Positions 1 to 7,649 of a stretch of 19,813 nt of DNA are shown in pieces. Position numbers and translations under genes: made by a program. The notes beneath the pieces were generated by a model. The model saw only the letters and a program-made list of their open reading frames with translations. It did no database searches and was not told the DNA's origin. Source of the stretch: Patescibacteria group bacterium (lineage in GTDB: Bacteria; Patescibacteria; UBA1384; JAMDBS01); assembly GCA_023487325.1 (NCBI GenBank), contig JAMDBS010000032.1, positions 1-19,813 on the forward strand, read 5' to 3'. Every line of letters begins with the position of its first letter. Positions within the stretch are counted from its first letter, which is position 1.

Positions 1-1
1 A

Positions 2-46
2 GATTGTCCATATGCCGGCCATATCTTGGCCGGCATATGGACAATC
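2..46. repeat. Perfect 20-bp inverted repeat at the window edge
   Basis: Positions 2-21 and 27-46 are exact reverse complements around a 5-nt loop. The right arm codes for the conserved WPAYGQS segment of the carboxypeptidase, so the left arm looks like a fold-back copy of coding sequence. A fold-back assembly artefact at a contig end is the simplest explanation; a genuine hairpin inside the gene is the alternative. Confidence 0.85.
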
Positions 47-1073
47 GGCAGTTGGCGCCACTAGCCAGGGATTAATTGCGACCGATAATGAGCAAAAAAG
101 CGCGCCTATTGCTTCTATTGCCAAAACCATTCTGGCGCTTTGCGTACTTAAAGAAAAACCGTTCAATCGTGGCGAATCAGGAGAAAAATATATTATTACA
201 CAAAACGATATTGATCTGTACAAAAGCAATTTGGCGCAAAATGGTTCGGTAATGCCAATAAAATTAAATGACCAATTAACTGAGTATCAGCTTCTTCAGG
301 GACTTTTAATACCTTCTGGCGATAATATTGCCGACACTTTAGCTATTTGGGTTTTTGGCTCTATAGAAAATTATCTCAAATATGCCAATGATTTTGTGGC
401 GAATTTGAATCTAAAAAATACTCATATTGCCGATGCAAGCGGACTTTCGCCACAGAGCGTCAGCAGCGCCTCGGATTTAATAGTAATTGGCGAAAAAATA
501 TTAGCCAACCCGGTTTTGGCAGAAATAGTAAACCAAGCGCAGGTCGAGTTGCCGGTTATTGGAGTGACCAATAATTACAACACCCTACTTGGGAAAAACG
601 GCGTAATCGGCATTAAAACCGGTAACACCAACGAAGCTGGCGGTTGCTTGCTTTCTGCAGCCAAACAAACTATTGACGGCCGAGAAACAACTTTAATTTT
701 AGCTATTTTGGGTGCCCCCAACCGCGCGCAAGTTTTAAATGATACCAGAAATTTTTATTTAAATAACACAAATTCTCTGCAATTTATGAATATAATTAAA
801 GCCAATCAAGTTATTGGTCAATACCAAACTCCTTGGGGCAAAAACATTAATATTTTAGCTAAAAACGATGTTAATATTTTAGTTACCAATAAAGAAGAAA
901 TAACATTTAAAAACAATTTTAGCGAACTTAATAAATCGCAAGCAAAAAATGCTGAAGTAGGCAACCTAAAAATAGTTGCGGGCCCGACCGAAATTTCCGT
1001 GCCGACAGTTTTGGAAAATAAGCTTAATATTGCTCCATTTTGGTGGAAATTATTGCATCCTTTTAGCAAATAA
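3..1073 (+). CDS. D-alanyl-D-alanine carboxypeptidase (S11 family), 5' partial
   Basis: A penicillin-binding-protein-type serine peptidase that trims the terminal D-Ala of peptidoglycan stem peptides outside the membrane. Counting from the first ATG at 12, the SxxK nucleophile motif is SIAK (35-38), the second motif reads SGD (102-104) where most relatives have SxN, DASGLSP follows at 141, and KTG is at 202-204. About 80 residues after the catalytic domain resemble nothing I recognise. The frame is open to the window edge and no signal peptide is seen, so the true start lies upstream; the ATG at 12 sits in a palindrome and is probably not the start. The segment WPAYGQSAVGA is typical of CPR-type homologues, so coding is credible from about position 21. 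The next gene, an M23 peptidase on the same strand, suggests a wall-remodelling pair. Confidence 0.9.
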   Translation: MVHMPAISWPAYGQSAVGATSQGLIATDNEQKSAPIASIAKTILALCVLKEKPFNRGESGEKYIITQNDIDLYKSNLAQNGSVMPIKLNDQLTEYQLLQGLLIPSGDNIADTLAIWVFGSIENYLKYANDFVANLNLKNTHIADASGLSPQSVSSASDLIVIGEKILANPVLAEIVNQAQVELPVIGVTNNYNTLLGKNGVIGIKTGNTNEAGGCLLSAAKQTIDGRETTLILAILGAPNRAQVLNDTRNFYLNNTNSLQFMNIIKANQVIGQYQTPWGKNINILAKNDVNILVTNKEEITFKNNFSELNKSQAKNAEVGNLKIVAGPTEISVPTVLENKLNIAPFWWKLLHPFSK

Positions 1074-1109
1074 AGCGGACAGATTTGGTAAAACAACTGG
1101 AAGAAAAAA

Positions 1110-1796
1110 ATGAAAAAATATTGGATGATTATTTCAATCATCTTGGTAATAGGACTAGTAATCAGCGGCTACTTTATTTACCAAAAATATCAACCAGTAA
1201 TTAGCACTAACAGCCCAACACCAACCAGCCAACCTTCAGTTGAACCATCGCAGCCAACCGCGACTAGCGCTCAATCAATAACTCCTAGTCAAACTCCCAT
1301 ATCAGCCAATCAACTCGCAATTCCTATTGCTGATTTTAAGGCGCGTATTACTAAAAAGCCATTTGGCATATACATTACTCCGCAAACATCCCCGGTTCAG
1401 CCAGAACGATTTACCGGCTATCATACTGGAGTTGACGTTGAATATCAGGACATAAGTGCAGATGTGCCTGTTTATGCTATCGTTGACGGTAAGGTTGTAC
1501 TAAGTGAAAGAGCCTCCGGTTACGGCGGCGTATTTGTAATTCAAGCTAGTATTGATGGCAAAGAGCATAACGTATTATACGGCCATATTCGTCCGTCTAG
1601 TCTGCCTAATGTGGGGCAAATATATAAAAATGGTGAACAACTGGCTGTTTTAGGCACTGGTTATAGCTCGGAGACCGACGGCGAGCGCCGTCATCTCCAT
1701 TTTGCCGTTCTTTCCGATATCAGAACTGACATCCGCGGTTATGTGCAAAATCAATCCCAACTTTCCGGTTGGATCGACCCATTGAGCTTATATTGA
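1110..1796 (+). CDS. M23-family metallopeptidase, membrane-anchored
   Basis: A predicted zinc peptidoglycan endopeptidase of the lysostaphin/LytM type. Residues 4-24 form one N-terminal membrane segment. A Pro/Ser/Thr/Gln-rich linker (about 30-66) follows, suited to spanning wall material. The M23 core then carries all expected ligands: H105 and D109 in GYHTGVD, H159 in YGH, and H195/H197 in HLHF, so it should be active rather than a degenerate scaffold. The start is supported by GGAAG about 6 nt before the ATG. It lies 36 bp after the carboxypeptidase gene on the same strand, probably in one unit. It converges on the pyruvate kinase gene with only 26 bp between stops and no clear terminator hairpin. 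Confidence 0.92.
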   Translation: MKKYWMIISIILVIGLVISGYFIYQKYQPVISTNSPTPTSQPSVEPSQPTATSAQSITPSQTPISANQLAIPIADFKARITKKPFGIYITPQTSPVQPERFTGYHTGVDVEYQDISADVPVYAIVDGKVVLSERASGYGGVFVIQASIDGKEHNVLYGHIRPSSLPNVGQIYKNGEQLAVLGTGYSSETDGERRHLHFAVLSDIRTDIRGYVQNQSQLSGWIDPLSLY

Positions 1797-1822
1797 TTAA
1801 ATATTTGGTGAGTAAATTAGAA

Positions 1823-2509
1823 TTATTTAAGCAGTTTTTTGTTTTTGAGGGTTTCAGAAATGATTCTGGCCATAGTTTTTACTGTTAAAGCTGGATATTG
1901 TCCGATCGAAGTCTCTTCGGAAAGCATTACGGCGTTAGAACCATCTAAAACTGCATTGGCCACATCGCTTACCTCGGCCCGTTCCGGCTCCGGCTTATCA
2001 ACCATCGAAAGTAGCATTTCGGTGGCCGTGATAACAAATTTTTTCTTGGCATTACATTTTTTAATAATTAACTTTTGAAATATCGGCACGTCCTCCAAAG
2101 ATATGTGGCTACCCAAATCACCCCGGGCAACCATAATACCATCAGCGGCATCAATTAAACTATCGATATTATCAATGCCTTTTTTTGATTCAATTTTGGC
2201 GACGATTTTTATTTTTTTATCAAAATAATCGTGGTATTTTTTTATTTGCTTAGCGGTTTCGGCAAAAGAAACTGCCAGATAGTCAAATTCTTGATTTTTT
2301 AACCACGGCAGTAAATCGTCGGTTTTAATGTCATACATAATTTTAATACCATCGATTTTTCGTAGAGAGTTGGTTACATTTAAATACTCTTCTAACGATC
2401 CATATTTGGTATTGAGACGGATAATATTCATACCGGCTTTAACCATCTCTTTTAAGGTCGGAAAATTGTCGCTGGCTGGACCAATCGTGGCGATAATTTC
2501 TGTCTTCAT
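1823..2509 (-). CDS. pyk: Miniature pyruvate kinase (A-domain barrel only)
   Basis: Homologous to pyruvate kinase (PEP + ADP to pyruvate + ATP) but only 228 aa against about 470 in the family. Visible: TIGPAS (8-13), the RLN strand (R31, N33), a YDIK strand (D60), KIE (105-107), MVARGDLG (126-133), the ATEML loop with the conserved Thr (T163), and RAEVSDVANAVLDG (177-190). The roughly 100-residue B domain, the active-site lid, is cleanly absent: the third strand runs straight into the segment that normally follows the lid (LLPWLKNQEFDYLAVSF). The allosteric C domain is also absent; the protein stops after the SEETSIGQYP helix. The Ser K+ ligand of RLNFSHG is Lys here (K35) and its His is Tyr. 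A good SD (AAGGGAG) and intact frame argue against a pseudogene. It lies 20 bp after the ZIP gene, in the same operon. Activity is uncertain. Confidence 0.85.
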   Translation of the reverse strand: MKTEIIATIGPASDNFPTLKEMVKAGMNIIRLNTKYGSLEEYLNVTNSLRKIDGIKIMYDIKTDDLLPWLKNQEFDYLAVSFAETAKQIKKYHDYFDKKIKIVAKIESKKGIDNIDSLIDAADGIMVARGDLGSHISLEDVPIFQKLIIKKCNAKKKFVITATEMLLSMVDKPEPERAEVSDVANAVLDGSNAVMLSEETSIGQYPALTVKTMARIISETLKNKKLLK

Positions 2510-2529
2510 AATGTCTCCCTTATATTATT

Positions 2530-3246
2530 TTATCCTGCGAAACGGACCGCAAGGTACAAGACAACTATACCACAAACCGTCATTATAGTTGTCCAGATAG
2601 TAGGATGGCGGTGATGGCTTTCGGGAATTAAATCACTAGCGCCAATGTAGAGGAAAAAACCAGTAAATATGGCTAAAATCAAACCCAGGGTCGATTCGCT
2701 GATAGTTAAAAACATTGCCATTATTACACCTAAAGCCGGCGCCAGGGCATCGATGGTTAGCCACCACCAGGTTTCGTTTTTTTTGCCGCGATTTTTTAAA
2801 ATCATATTTACCGTATTAATGCCGTCGGAAAAATCATGCGCCAATACGCCAGCCGCTACAATCCAGCCGATGGTTGGAGAAATTTTAAACGCTAACCCTA
2901 TACCCAGGCCATCTAGAAAACTATGAAAAGCCAAGGTTGCTGCGGCAATTTTTCCTCGATGACTCGATTTTTGACAATCATTATCTTCGTGTAAATGCAA
3001 AGAAAATAATCTGTCTAATATCAAAAAAACCACAAAGCCGATGGCAATACATGTTACAGTCAATTCTAGAGTATATGACTTAGTTGCTAAGGTTATTGAT
3101 TCGGGCAGTAAATCAAAAAAAGCTACGCCGATAACCGCGCCGGCGCTAAAGCCTAAAATTAAATGCAGTTTGTCTTTGAAGCGAATTGCAAATAATCCGC
3201 CTAAAAATGTGGAGCAAATTGTTGCCAGAGCAATAATGAATATCAT
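2530..3246 (-). CDS. ZIP-family divalent metal transporter
   Basis: An inner-membrane transporter of the ZIP (Zrt/Irt-like) family that would bring Zn2+, Fe2+ or Mn2+ into the cytoplasm. About eight hydrophobic segments fit in 238 residues. The fourth-segment signature, usually HNxPEG, reads HSFLDG (H108, D112); the fifth-segment signature, usually HExPxE, reads HDFSDG (H137, D141). Both acidic ligands are thus Asp instead of Glu. The loop between segments 3 and 4 (84-96) is rich in His and Asp, as in many ZIPs. The motif DLxPES occurs twice (45-50 and 205-210), reflecting the internal pseudo-repeat. Its start codon overlaps the stop of the upstream amidotransferase gene by 4 bp (ATGA), which indicates translational coupling. 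Metal specificity cannot be read from sequence. Confidence 0.9.
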   Translation of the reverse strand: MIFIIALATICSTFLGGLFAIRFKDKLHLILGFSAGAVIGVAFFDLLPESITLATKSYTLELTVTCIAIGFVVFLILDRLFSLHLHEDNDCQKSSHRGKIAAATLAFHSFLDGLGIGLAFKISPTIGWIVAAGVLAHDFSDGINTVNMILKNRGKKNETWWWLTIDALAPALGVIMAMFLTISESTLGLILAIFTGFFLYIGASDLIPESHHRHPTIWTTIMTVCGIVVLYLAVRFAG

Positions 3247-4679
3247 AATGAAGCTTGACTGTTTTTGGCTAGCTTTAAGAAATTTTCTATAATTGGACTG
3301 CCTTGATTGTAGCTGACATTAATTTCAGCGTGAAATTGAATCCCATAAATTAATCGTTTTTTGCTTTTTTGCGCTTGAATATAATCGGATTGAGCGATTA
3401 TTTCAAATTCTTCGGCCGGCTCAGCTACGGCCCAGCTATGAATCTCTGGCGCAGTAAAATTATTTGGTACGCCTTTAAATATTGGATCTTGTTTAAGTAT
3501 TCTAATATGACTCATTTTAGTTTTTGGCTTAATCGCCGAAATATCTGACCAGCCCATGTTTCTGGCCCGACTATAGCCATAAGCCATTGCTAGAAACTGG
3601 TGTCCGGCGCAAATACCCAAGATGGGGATATTACTTTTTCTGATAATCTCAAATTCGCCATTATGTTCAAACATTGGCAGGTTAGGATAATCGGCGTTAT
3701 TGCCGCTTAGCACTATTGCCAAAGGTTTTTTAGGTAAGTTTTCCAATATTTTTTGAGAAATAGCAAAATAAGGAATTGTCACCGTTTTTAAATTTAAATC
3801 CAGACTCTCTATGTGCTTTGCTAAATTTGTAAAGGTAAAACCATTATGTTCGTTGCCAACGACCAGAACATAGTCAGTTTGCGGCACTTTGAAAGACTGA
3901 GGTTTGGCAGGGGTATAAAGAATAATTTCATTAATTTGGGCGGCATAGCCAATAAAATCATTAATTACCAGACGAACATATCTGGCCTTGATTGCTTTAA
4001 AATCAATAATATTTCGAAAAGTATCGTTATTTTTAATTGTCGTTTTGCTTATGCGATGCCAATTTTTGCTATCATTGCTGGATTCAAAGTAAAAATTTTT
4101 TAGCCACCCATCTTTATCGGTAGGATTGGATAATATCCAGACGCGGGAAATTTCGGTAGGTTGTTTTAAATCAAATTTAATCCATTGTTGTTTTTCGCCG
4201 GGGGGCGGGCTTTGCCAAAAAGTTATTAATCCCGGGTCATCCCAGTCTACGATATTTTTGGCATTATATCCCTCAGAGACTTCAATCTTGTGGATTTTCG
4301 CCCTAGAGAGATTTAAAAAATTTTTATCAGATTCTATGTCAACAAAAAATCTTGAAACTGCCCACTCGCTTTTTTGCCCTTTTGGGGAAATTGCACGCGC
4401 CCGCCACCAGTATTGCGTTTTGTCTGACAGCTCGTTTTTTTTATCAATTTTTTTACCGGTTATGAATTTATTGCCATAAACCACATCGTCAAAAGTAATT
4501 AAGCTTTTTGAATTAAATGTATTTGATTTGTCAATTTGTATTTCATAATTTTTAATTTTATTTTGGTCATCAGCATTAAAAAAAGACAGTAGGGGCGTGG
4601 TTTGAGTAATAATCACATCCCAGCTGGGATTATTAGTGAGCCTTGGCGGCATTATTTTAATTTTCGGATTTAAACTCAT
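3243..4679 (-). CDS. FnIII-like / discoidin / class I glutamine amidotransferase fusion
   Basis: A 478-aa protein with three parts. Residues about 15-115 look like a fibronectin-III-type beta-sandwich (YWWRARAISPKG...SEW). Residues about 125-257 match an F5/8 type C (discoidin) fold, ending RYVRLVINDFIGYAAQINEI. Residues about 268-473 form a class I glutamine amidotransferase with nucleophile C357 in GICAGHQ, and H450 and E452 in QFHAE, so the Cys-His-Glu triad is complete. No signal peptide or membrane segment is visible, odd for a protein with adhesion-type domains. I chose the ATG at 4679 because GAGGAGG lies 3 nt upstream; a GTG at 4697 in frame would put that SD inside the gene. It is first in a three-gene unit with the ZIP transporter and mini pyruvate kinase. 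Substrate and acceptor are unknown. Confidence 0.82.
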   Translation of the reverse strand: MSLNPKIKIMPPRLTNNPSWDVIITQTTPLLSFFNADDQNKIKNYEIQIDKSNTFNSKSLITFDDVVYGNKFITGKKIDKKNELSDKTQYWWRARAISPKGQKSEWAVSRFFVDIESDKNFLNLSRAKIHKIEVSEGYNAKNIVDWDDPGLITFWQSPPPGEKQQWIKFDLKQPTEISRVWILSNPTDKDGWLKNFYFESSNDSKNWHRISKTTIKNNDTFRNIIDFKAIKARYVRLVINDFIGYAAQINEIILYTPAKPQSFKVPQTDYVLVVGNEHNGFTFTNLAKHIESLDLNLKTVTIPYFAISQKILENLPKKPLAIVLSGNNADYPNLPMFEHNGEFEIIRKSNIPILGICAGHQFLAMAYGYSRARNMGWSDISAIKPKTKMSHIRILKQDPIFKGVPNNFTAPEIHSWAVAEPAEEFEIIAQSDYIQAQKSKKRLIYGIQFHAEINVSYNQGSPIIENFLKLAKNSQASL

Positions 4680-4735
4680 TTTCCTCCTCAAAATCACGAT
4701 CTTAATTTGTATTTCATAATTTAATTCCCGAAAAT

Positions 4736-4741
4736 TATAAT
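4736..4741 (+). promoter_or_regulatory. Candidate -10 box for gadC
   Basis: A perfect TATAAT lies 44 nt before the gadC start in the divergent intergenic region. The best hexamer 18 nt upstream (TTTCAT, 4712-4717) is a poor -35, so this is a weak promoter call. GGAGGG at about 4777-4782 is a clear SD for gadC. Confidence 0.4.
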
Positions 4742-4785
4742 ACTATTTTTTACTTTTTCATAACTAGAGACTAATTGGAGGGAAA

Positions 4786-6204
4786 ATGACGGAAAAAATT
4801 ACCAAAGCTAACAAAGTTTTGGGTGTATTTACTTTGGCAATGATCAACGTTGCCCTTATTTGCAGTTTAAGAGGGCTGCCAATGATGGCCGAGTATGGCT
4901 TATCAATTGTATTTTTTCTTTTGGTGGCAGTACTTTTATTTTTAGTGCCGGTGTCATTGGTTTCCGCAGAACTGGCCACAGCATGGCCTAAAAGAGGAGG
5001 TCTTTATGCTTGGGTACGTCAGGCTTTTGGCGAAAAATGGGGTTTTATTGCAATCTGTCTTCAATGGGTGCAGAATCTAGTTTTTTATCCCACTGCTTTA
5101 GCGGCTACTGCAGCGGTGATTGCGTATTTAATTAATCCCGCTTTGGCCGAAAATAAATTCTTTACGTTGGGAATAATTCTTGTTGTTTACTGGGGAGCGC
5201 TATTGATTAATTTTCGCGGCATGAAGCTTTCTGGTATGATTTCTACAATCGGTACGATGCTAGGAATTATTTTGCCTGGAGCAATTTTGATAATTTTAGC
5301 CTTGTTATGGCTGTTTACAGGCGAAGCATCGCAGATTACTTTTAATCTCAAAGGATTAATTCCCGACCTTAGCAATATTCAAAATATCGTATTTTTAACA
5401 GGCATGTTTCTGTTTTTTGCTGGCATGGAGGTATCGGGAGTCCATGCGTTAGAAGTGCATAATCCTCAGAAAGATTATCCTAAAGCAATCTTTGTTTCCG
5501 CACTTATGGTTATCGCAATATTTTTACTTGGATCTTTATCTATTGCTATTATTTTGCCTCACTCAGAAATTAGTCTTACGGCCGGCATAATGCAGACTTT
5601 TTATGCAGTCTTCAATAAATTTCATATGCTTTGGGCTATTCCGATTATTGCCATCTTAGCTGCTCCGGGAATGATTGTGCAAGTAAGTACTTGGATAGCC
5701 GGCCCGAGCCGTGGTCTTTTAGCTACCGCGCAAAACGGAGATCTGCCGCCACTTTTTCAATATATGAATAAAAATCATATGCCTACTCATATTATGATTT
5801 TTCAAGGTATTATCGTTTCAATAATTTCTTTAGTTTTCTTATTTATGCCTTCAGTTTCCAGCTCCTTTTGGATTTTAACTGATTTAGCCGCCTTGCTCTA
5901 TCTTAGTGTCTATATAATTATGTTCTTAGCCGCAATTAAATTGCGCTATAGTGAACCAAACACACTAAGGCCATATAAAGTTCCCGGGGGAAACGCAGGG
6001 ATGTGGATTTTTGCTGGTTTGGGTATTTTAGCTTGTCTTTCGGCAATAATATTGGGTTTTATTCCCCCTGCCCAGCTTCCGTCGGGTAACCTCATGTTTT
6101 ATGAATTATTCTTATCGATTGGTTTTATAGCATTGATGTCGTTTCCTTTTATAATCTTTCGTTTAAGGAAACCATCATGGAAGAAAAAAATTGAGTTTGA
6201 ATAA
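4786..6204 (+). CDS. gadC: GadC-like glutamate:GABA antiporter (APC superfamily)
   Basis: A 472-aa amino acid antiporter with about 12 hydrophobic segments. The N-terminal block VFTLAMINVALICSLRGLP and the AEYGLS segment resemble GadC. In characterised systems GadC imports glutamate and exports the GABA made by GadB, so each cycle removes one cytoplasmic proton. The assignment rests mainly on family resemblance plus the adjacent glutamate decarboxylase, 36 bp downstream on the same strand. The C-terminus is short and basic (RKPSWKKKIEFE); E. coli GadC has a longer C-plug that closes the channel at neutral pH, and I see no clear equivalent. The SD GGAGGG sits 4 nt before the ATG. Another APC exchanger specificity is possible. 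Confidence 0.88.
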   Translation: MTEKITKANKVLGVFTLAMINVALICSLRGLPMMAEYGLSIVFFLLVAVLLFLVPVSLVSAELATAWPKRGGLYAWVRQAFGEKWGFIAICLQWVQNLVFYPTALAATAAVIAYLINPALAENKFFTLGIILVVYWGALLINFRGMKLSGMISTIGTMLGIILPGAILIILALLWLFTGEASQITFNLKGLIPDLSNIQNIVFLTGMFLFFAGMEVSGVHALEVHNPQKDYPKAIFVSALMVIAIFLLGSLSIAIILPHSEISLTAGIMQTFYAVFNKFHMLWAIPIIAILAAPGMIVQVSTWIAGPSRGLLATAQNGDLPPLFQYMNKNHMPTHIMIFQGIIVSIISLVFLFMPSVSSSFWILTDLAALLYLSVYIIMFLAAIKLRYSEPNTLRPYKVPGGNAGMWIFAGLGILACLSAIILGFIPPAQLPSGNLMFYELFLSIGFIALMSFPFIIFRLRKPSWKKKIEFE

Positions 6205-6240
6205 AAAGGCAAGTTCTATTTAGTTAAATAAGGAGGGGTT

Positions 6241-7644
6241 ATGCTTCATAAAAAGAAGAACCTAAAAAAAATAAATGAAACGCAAAAAGGTCATGCCAGC
6301 ACTTATAGTACGAGATATTTTAGGCAAGATGTTCCCAAATATGAAATACCTCTAAAAGAAATGCCGGCTGATGCCGCTTATCAATTAGTTCATGATGAAT
6401 TAAATATGGACGGTAATCCGTCATTGAATTTGGCCAGTTTCTGCACAACTTGGATGGAGCCTGAAGCTGACAAACTTATTGCCGAAAGCAATAATAAGAA
6501 TTTTATCGACCACGACGAATACCCGCAAACAGAAATTATTCACGAACGTTTAGTGAATATGATGGCGCGATTATTCAATAGTCCGGAAAAATGCAACTCG
6601 GTGGGAACGGCAACTATCGGATCATCAGAAGCTATTATGTTGGGGCTTTTGGCGCATAAATGGACATGGAAGAATCGCCGGAAAAAAGCCGGCAAATCAT
6701 ATGATAAACCAAATATTGTTTTTGGCGCCGATGTCCACGTCTGTTGGGATAAATTCGCCCGTTATTTTGATGTTGAACCCAGGATTATTCCAATGGAAAA
6801 AAATAGATACATAATATCAGCCAAGGAAGTAGAGCCGCTAATTGATGAAAATACGATTTGCGTGGGTACAATTTTAGGCACAACTTTTACTGGCCAGCAC
6901 GATGATATCGAAGGAATTAATAAACTTTTAATTAAAATCAAAAAGAATACAGGTTGGGATATTCCGATTCATGTTGATGGCGCCAGCGGTGGTTTTATTG
7001 CGCCTTTTATTTATCCAAATATTAAGTGGGATTTTCGGCTTGAACAAGTTAAATCCATCAATGTTTCGGGCCACAAATATGGTTTAGTGTATCCAGGGCT
7101 TGGCTGGCTGGTATTTCGCGATGAAGCTGATGTGCCGGAAGATATTGTTTTTAAAGTTAATTATCTTGGCGGCGAAATGCCTACTTATACATTAAACTTT
7201 TCTCGCGGAGGTTCAACGGTAATTGCTCAATATTATAATTTTTTACGGCTTGGGCAAGAGGGATATGCGCGCATTATGTCCAATATTGTAGAAAATGCTA
7301 AATATTTAGCTAAAAAAATTATCTCCAGCAATTATTTTGAGTCTTTAAATCCCGACCAATTATTACCGGTTGTTGCTGTGAAACTAAAAAAAGAAGAAAA
7401 TTTTACACTCTACGATTTAACTGCAAAACTACGCGAAAAAGGTTGGATAATTCCCGCTTACTCTTTACCGCCAAATGCCCAGAAAATTGTTATTATGAGA
7501 ATAGTTGTGAAAGAAAATTTCAGCCGAGAAATGATTGAAATTCTCTATGACGATATTATAGAGGCCTACCAGAAGTTAAGTGCCTGCCCGCCTAAAAAAG
7601 TTAATTTAACCCATACCGCTCATAAACACCATAGAATTTGTTAA
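6241..7644 (+). CDS. gadB: Glutamate decarboxylase (PLP-dependent)
   Basis: Converts glutamate to GABA and CO2 in the cytoplasm, consuming a proton. At 467 aa it is almost the length of E. coli GadB (466), and similarity runs end to end. Key parts: [20 protein letters not shown] (52-71), the PLP-phosphate region TIGSSEA (125-131), HVDGASGGF (244-252) with D246 facing the PLP ring nitrogen, and the Schiff-base lysine K279 in VSGHKYG. The NFSRGG and QYYNFLRLG blocks are also present. The C-terminus is histidine-rich ([13 protein letters not shown]); in E. coli GadB a His near the C-terminus blocks the active site at neutral pH, so a similar pH switch is plausible but inferred. A strong SD (AAGGAGGGG) precedes the ATG. 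It ends 5 bp from the convergent zincin gene with no visible terminator. Confidence 0.95.
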   Translation: MLHKKKNLKKINETQKGHASTYSTRYFRQDVPKYEIPLKEMPADAAYQLVHDELNMDGNPSLNLASFCTTWMEPEADKLIAESNNKNFIDHDEYPQTEIIHERLVNMMARLFNSPEKCNSVGTATIGSSEAIMLGLLAHKWTWKNRRKKAGKSYDKPNIVFGADVHVCWDKFARYFDVEPRIIPMEKNRYIISAKEVEPLIDENTICVGTILGTTFTGQHDDIEGINKLLIKIKKNTGWDIPIHVDGASGGFIAPFIYPNIKWDFRLEQVKSINVSGHKYGLVYPGLGWLVFRDEADVPEDIVFKVNYLGGEMPTYTLNFSRGGSTVIAQYYNFLRLGQEGYARIMSNIVENAKYLAKKIISSNYFESLNPDQLLPVVAVKLKKEENFTLYDLTAKLREKGWIIPAYSLPPNAQKIVIMRIVVKENFSREMIEILYDDIIEAYQKLSACPPKKVNLTHTAHKHHRIC

Positions 7645-7649
7645 AATAT

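Noticed and set aside
818..1141. Minus-strand frame of 107 codons opposite the carboxypeptidase, and similar frames opposite other genes
   Set aside because: They lie antisense to well-supported genes, have no recognisable domains and lack convincing SDs.
1797..2509. Pyruvate kinase as a frameshifted pseudogene
   Set aside because: Only 26 bp lie between its stop and the next gene, with no remnant of a C domain, and the B-domain loss is internal and in frame with a good SD at the start.
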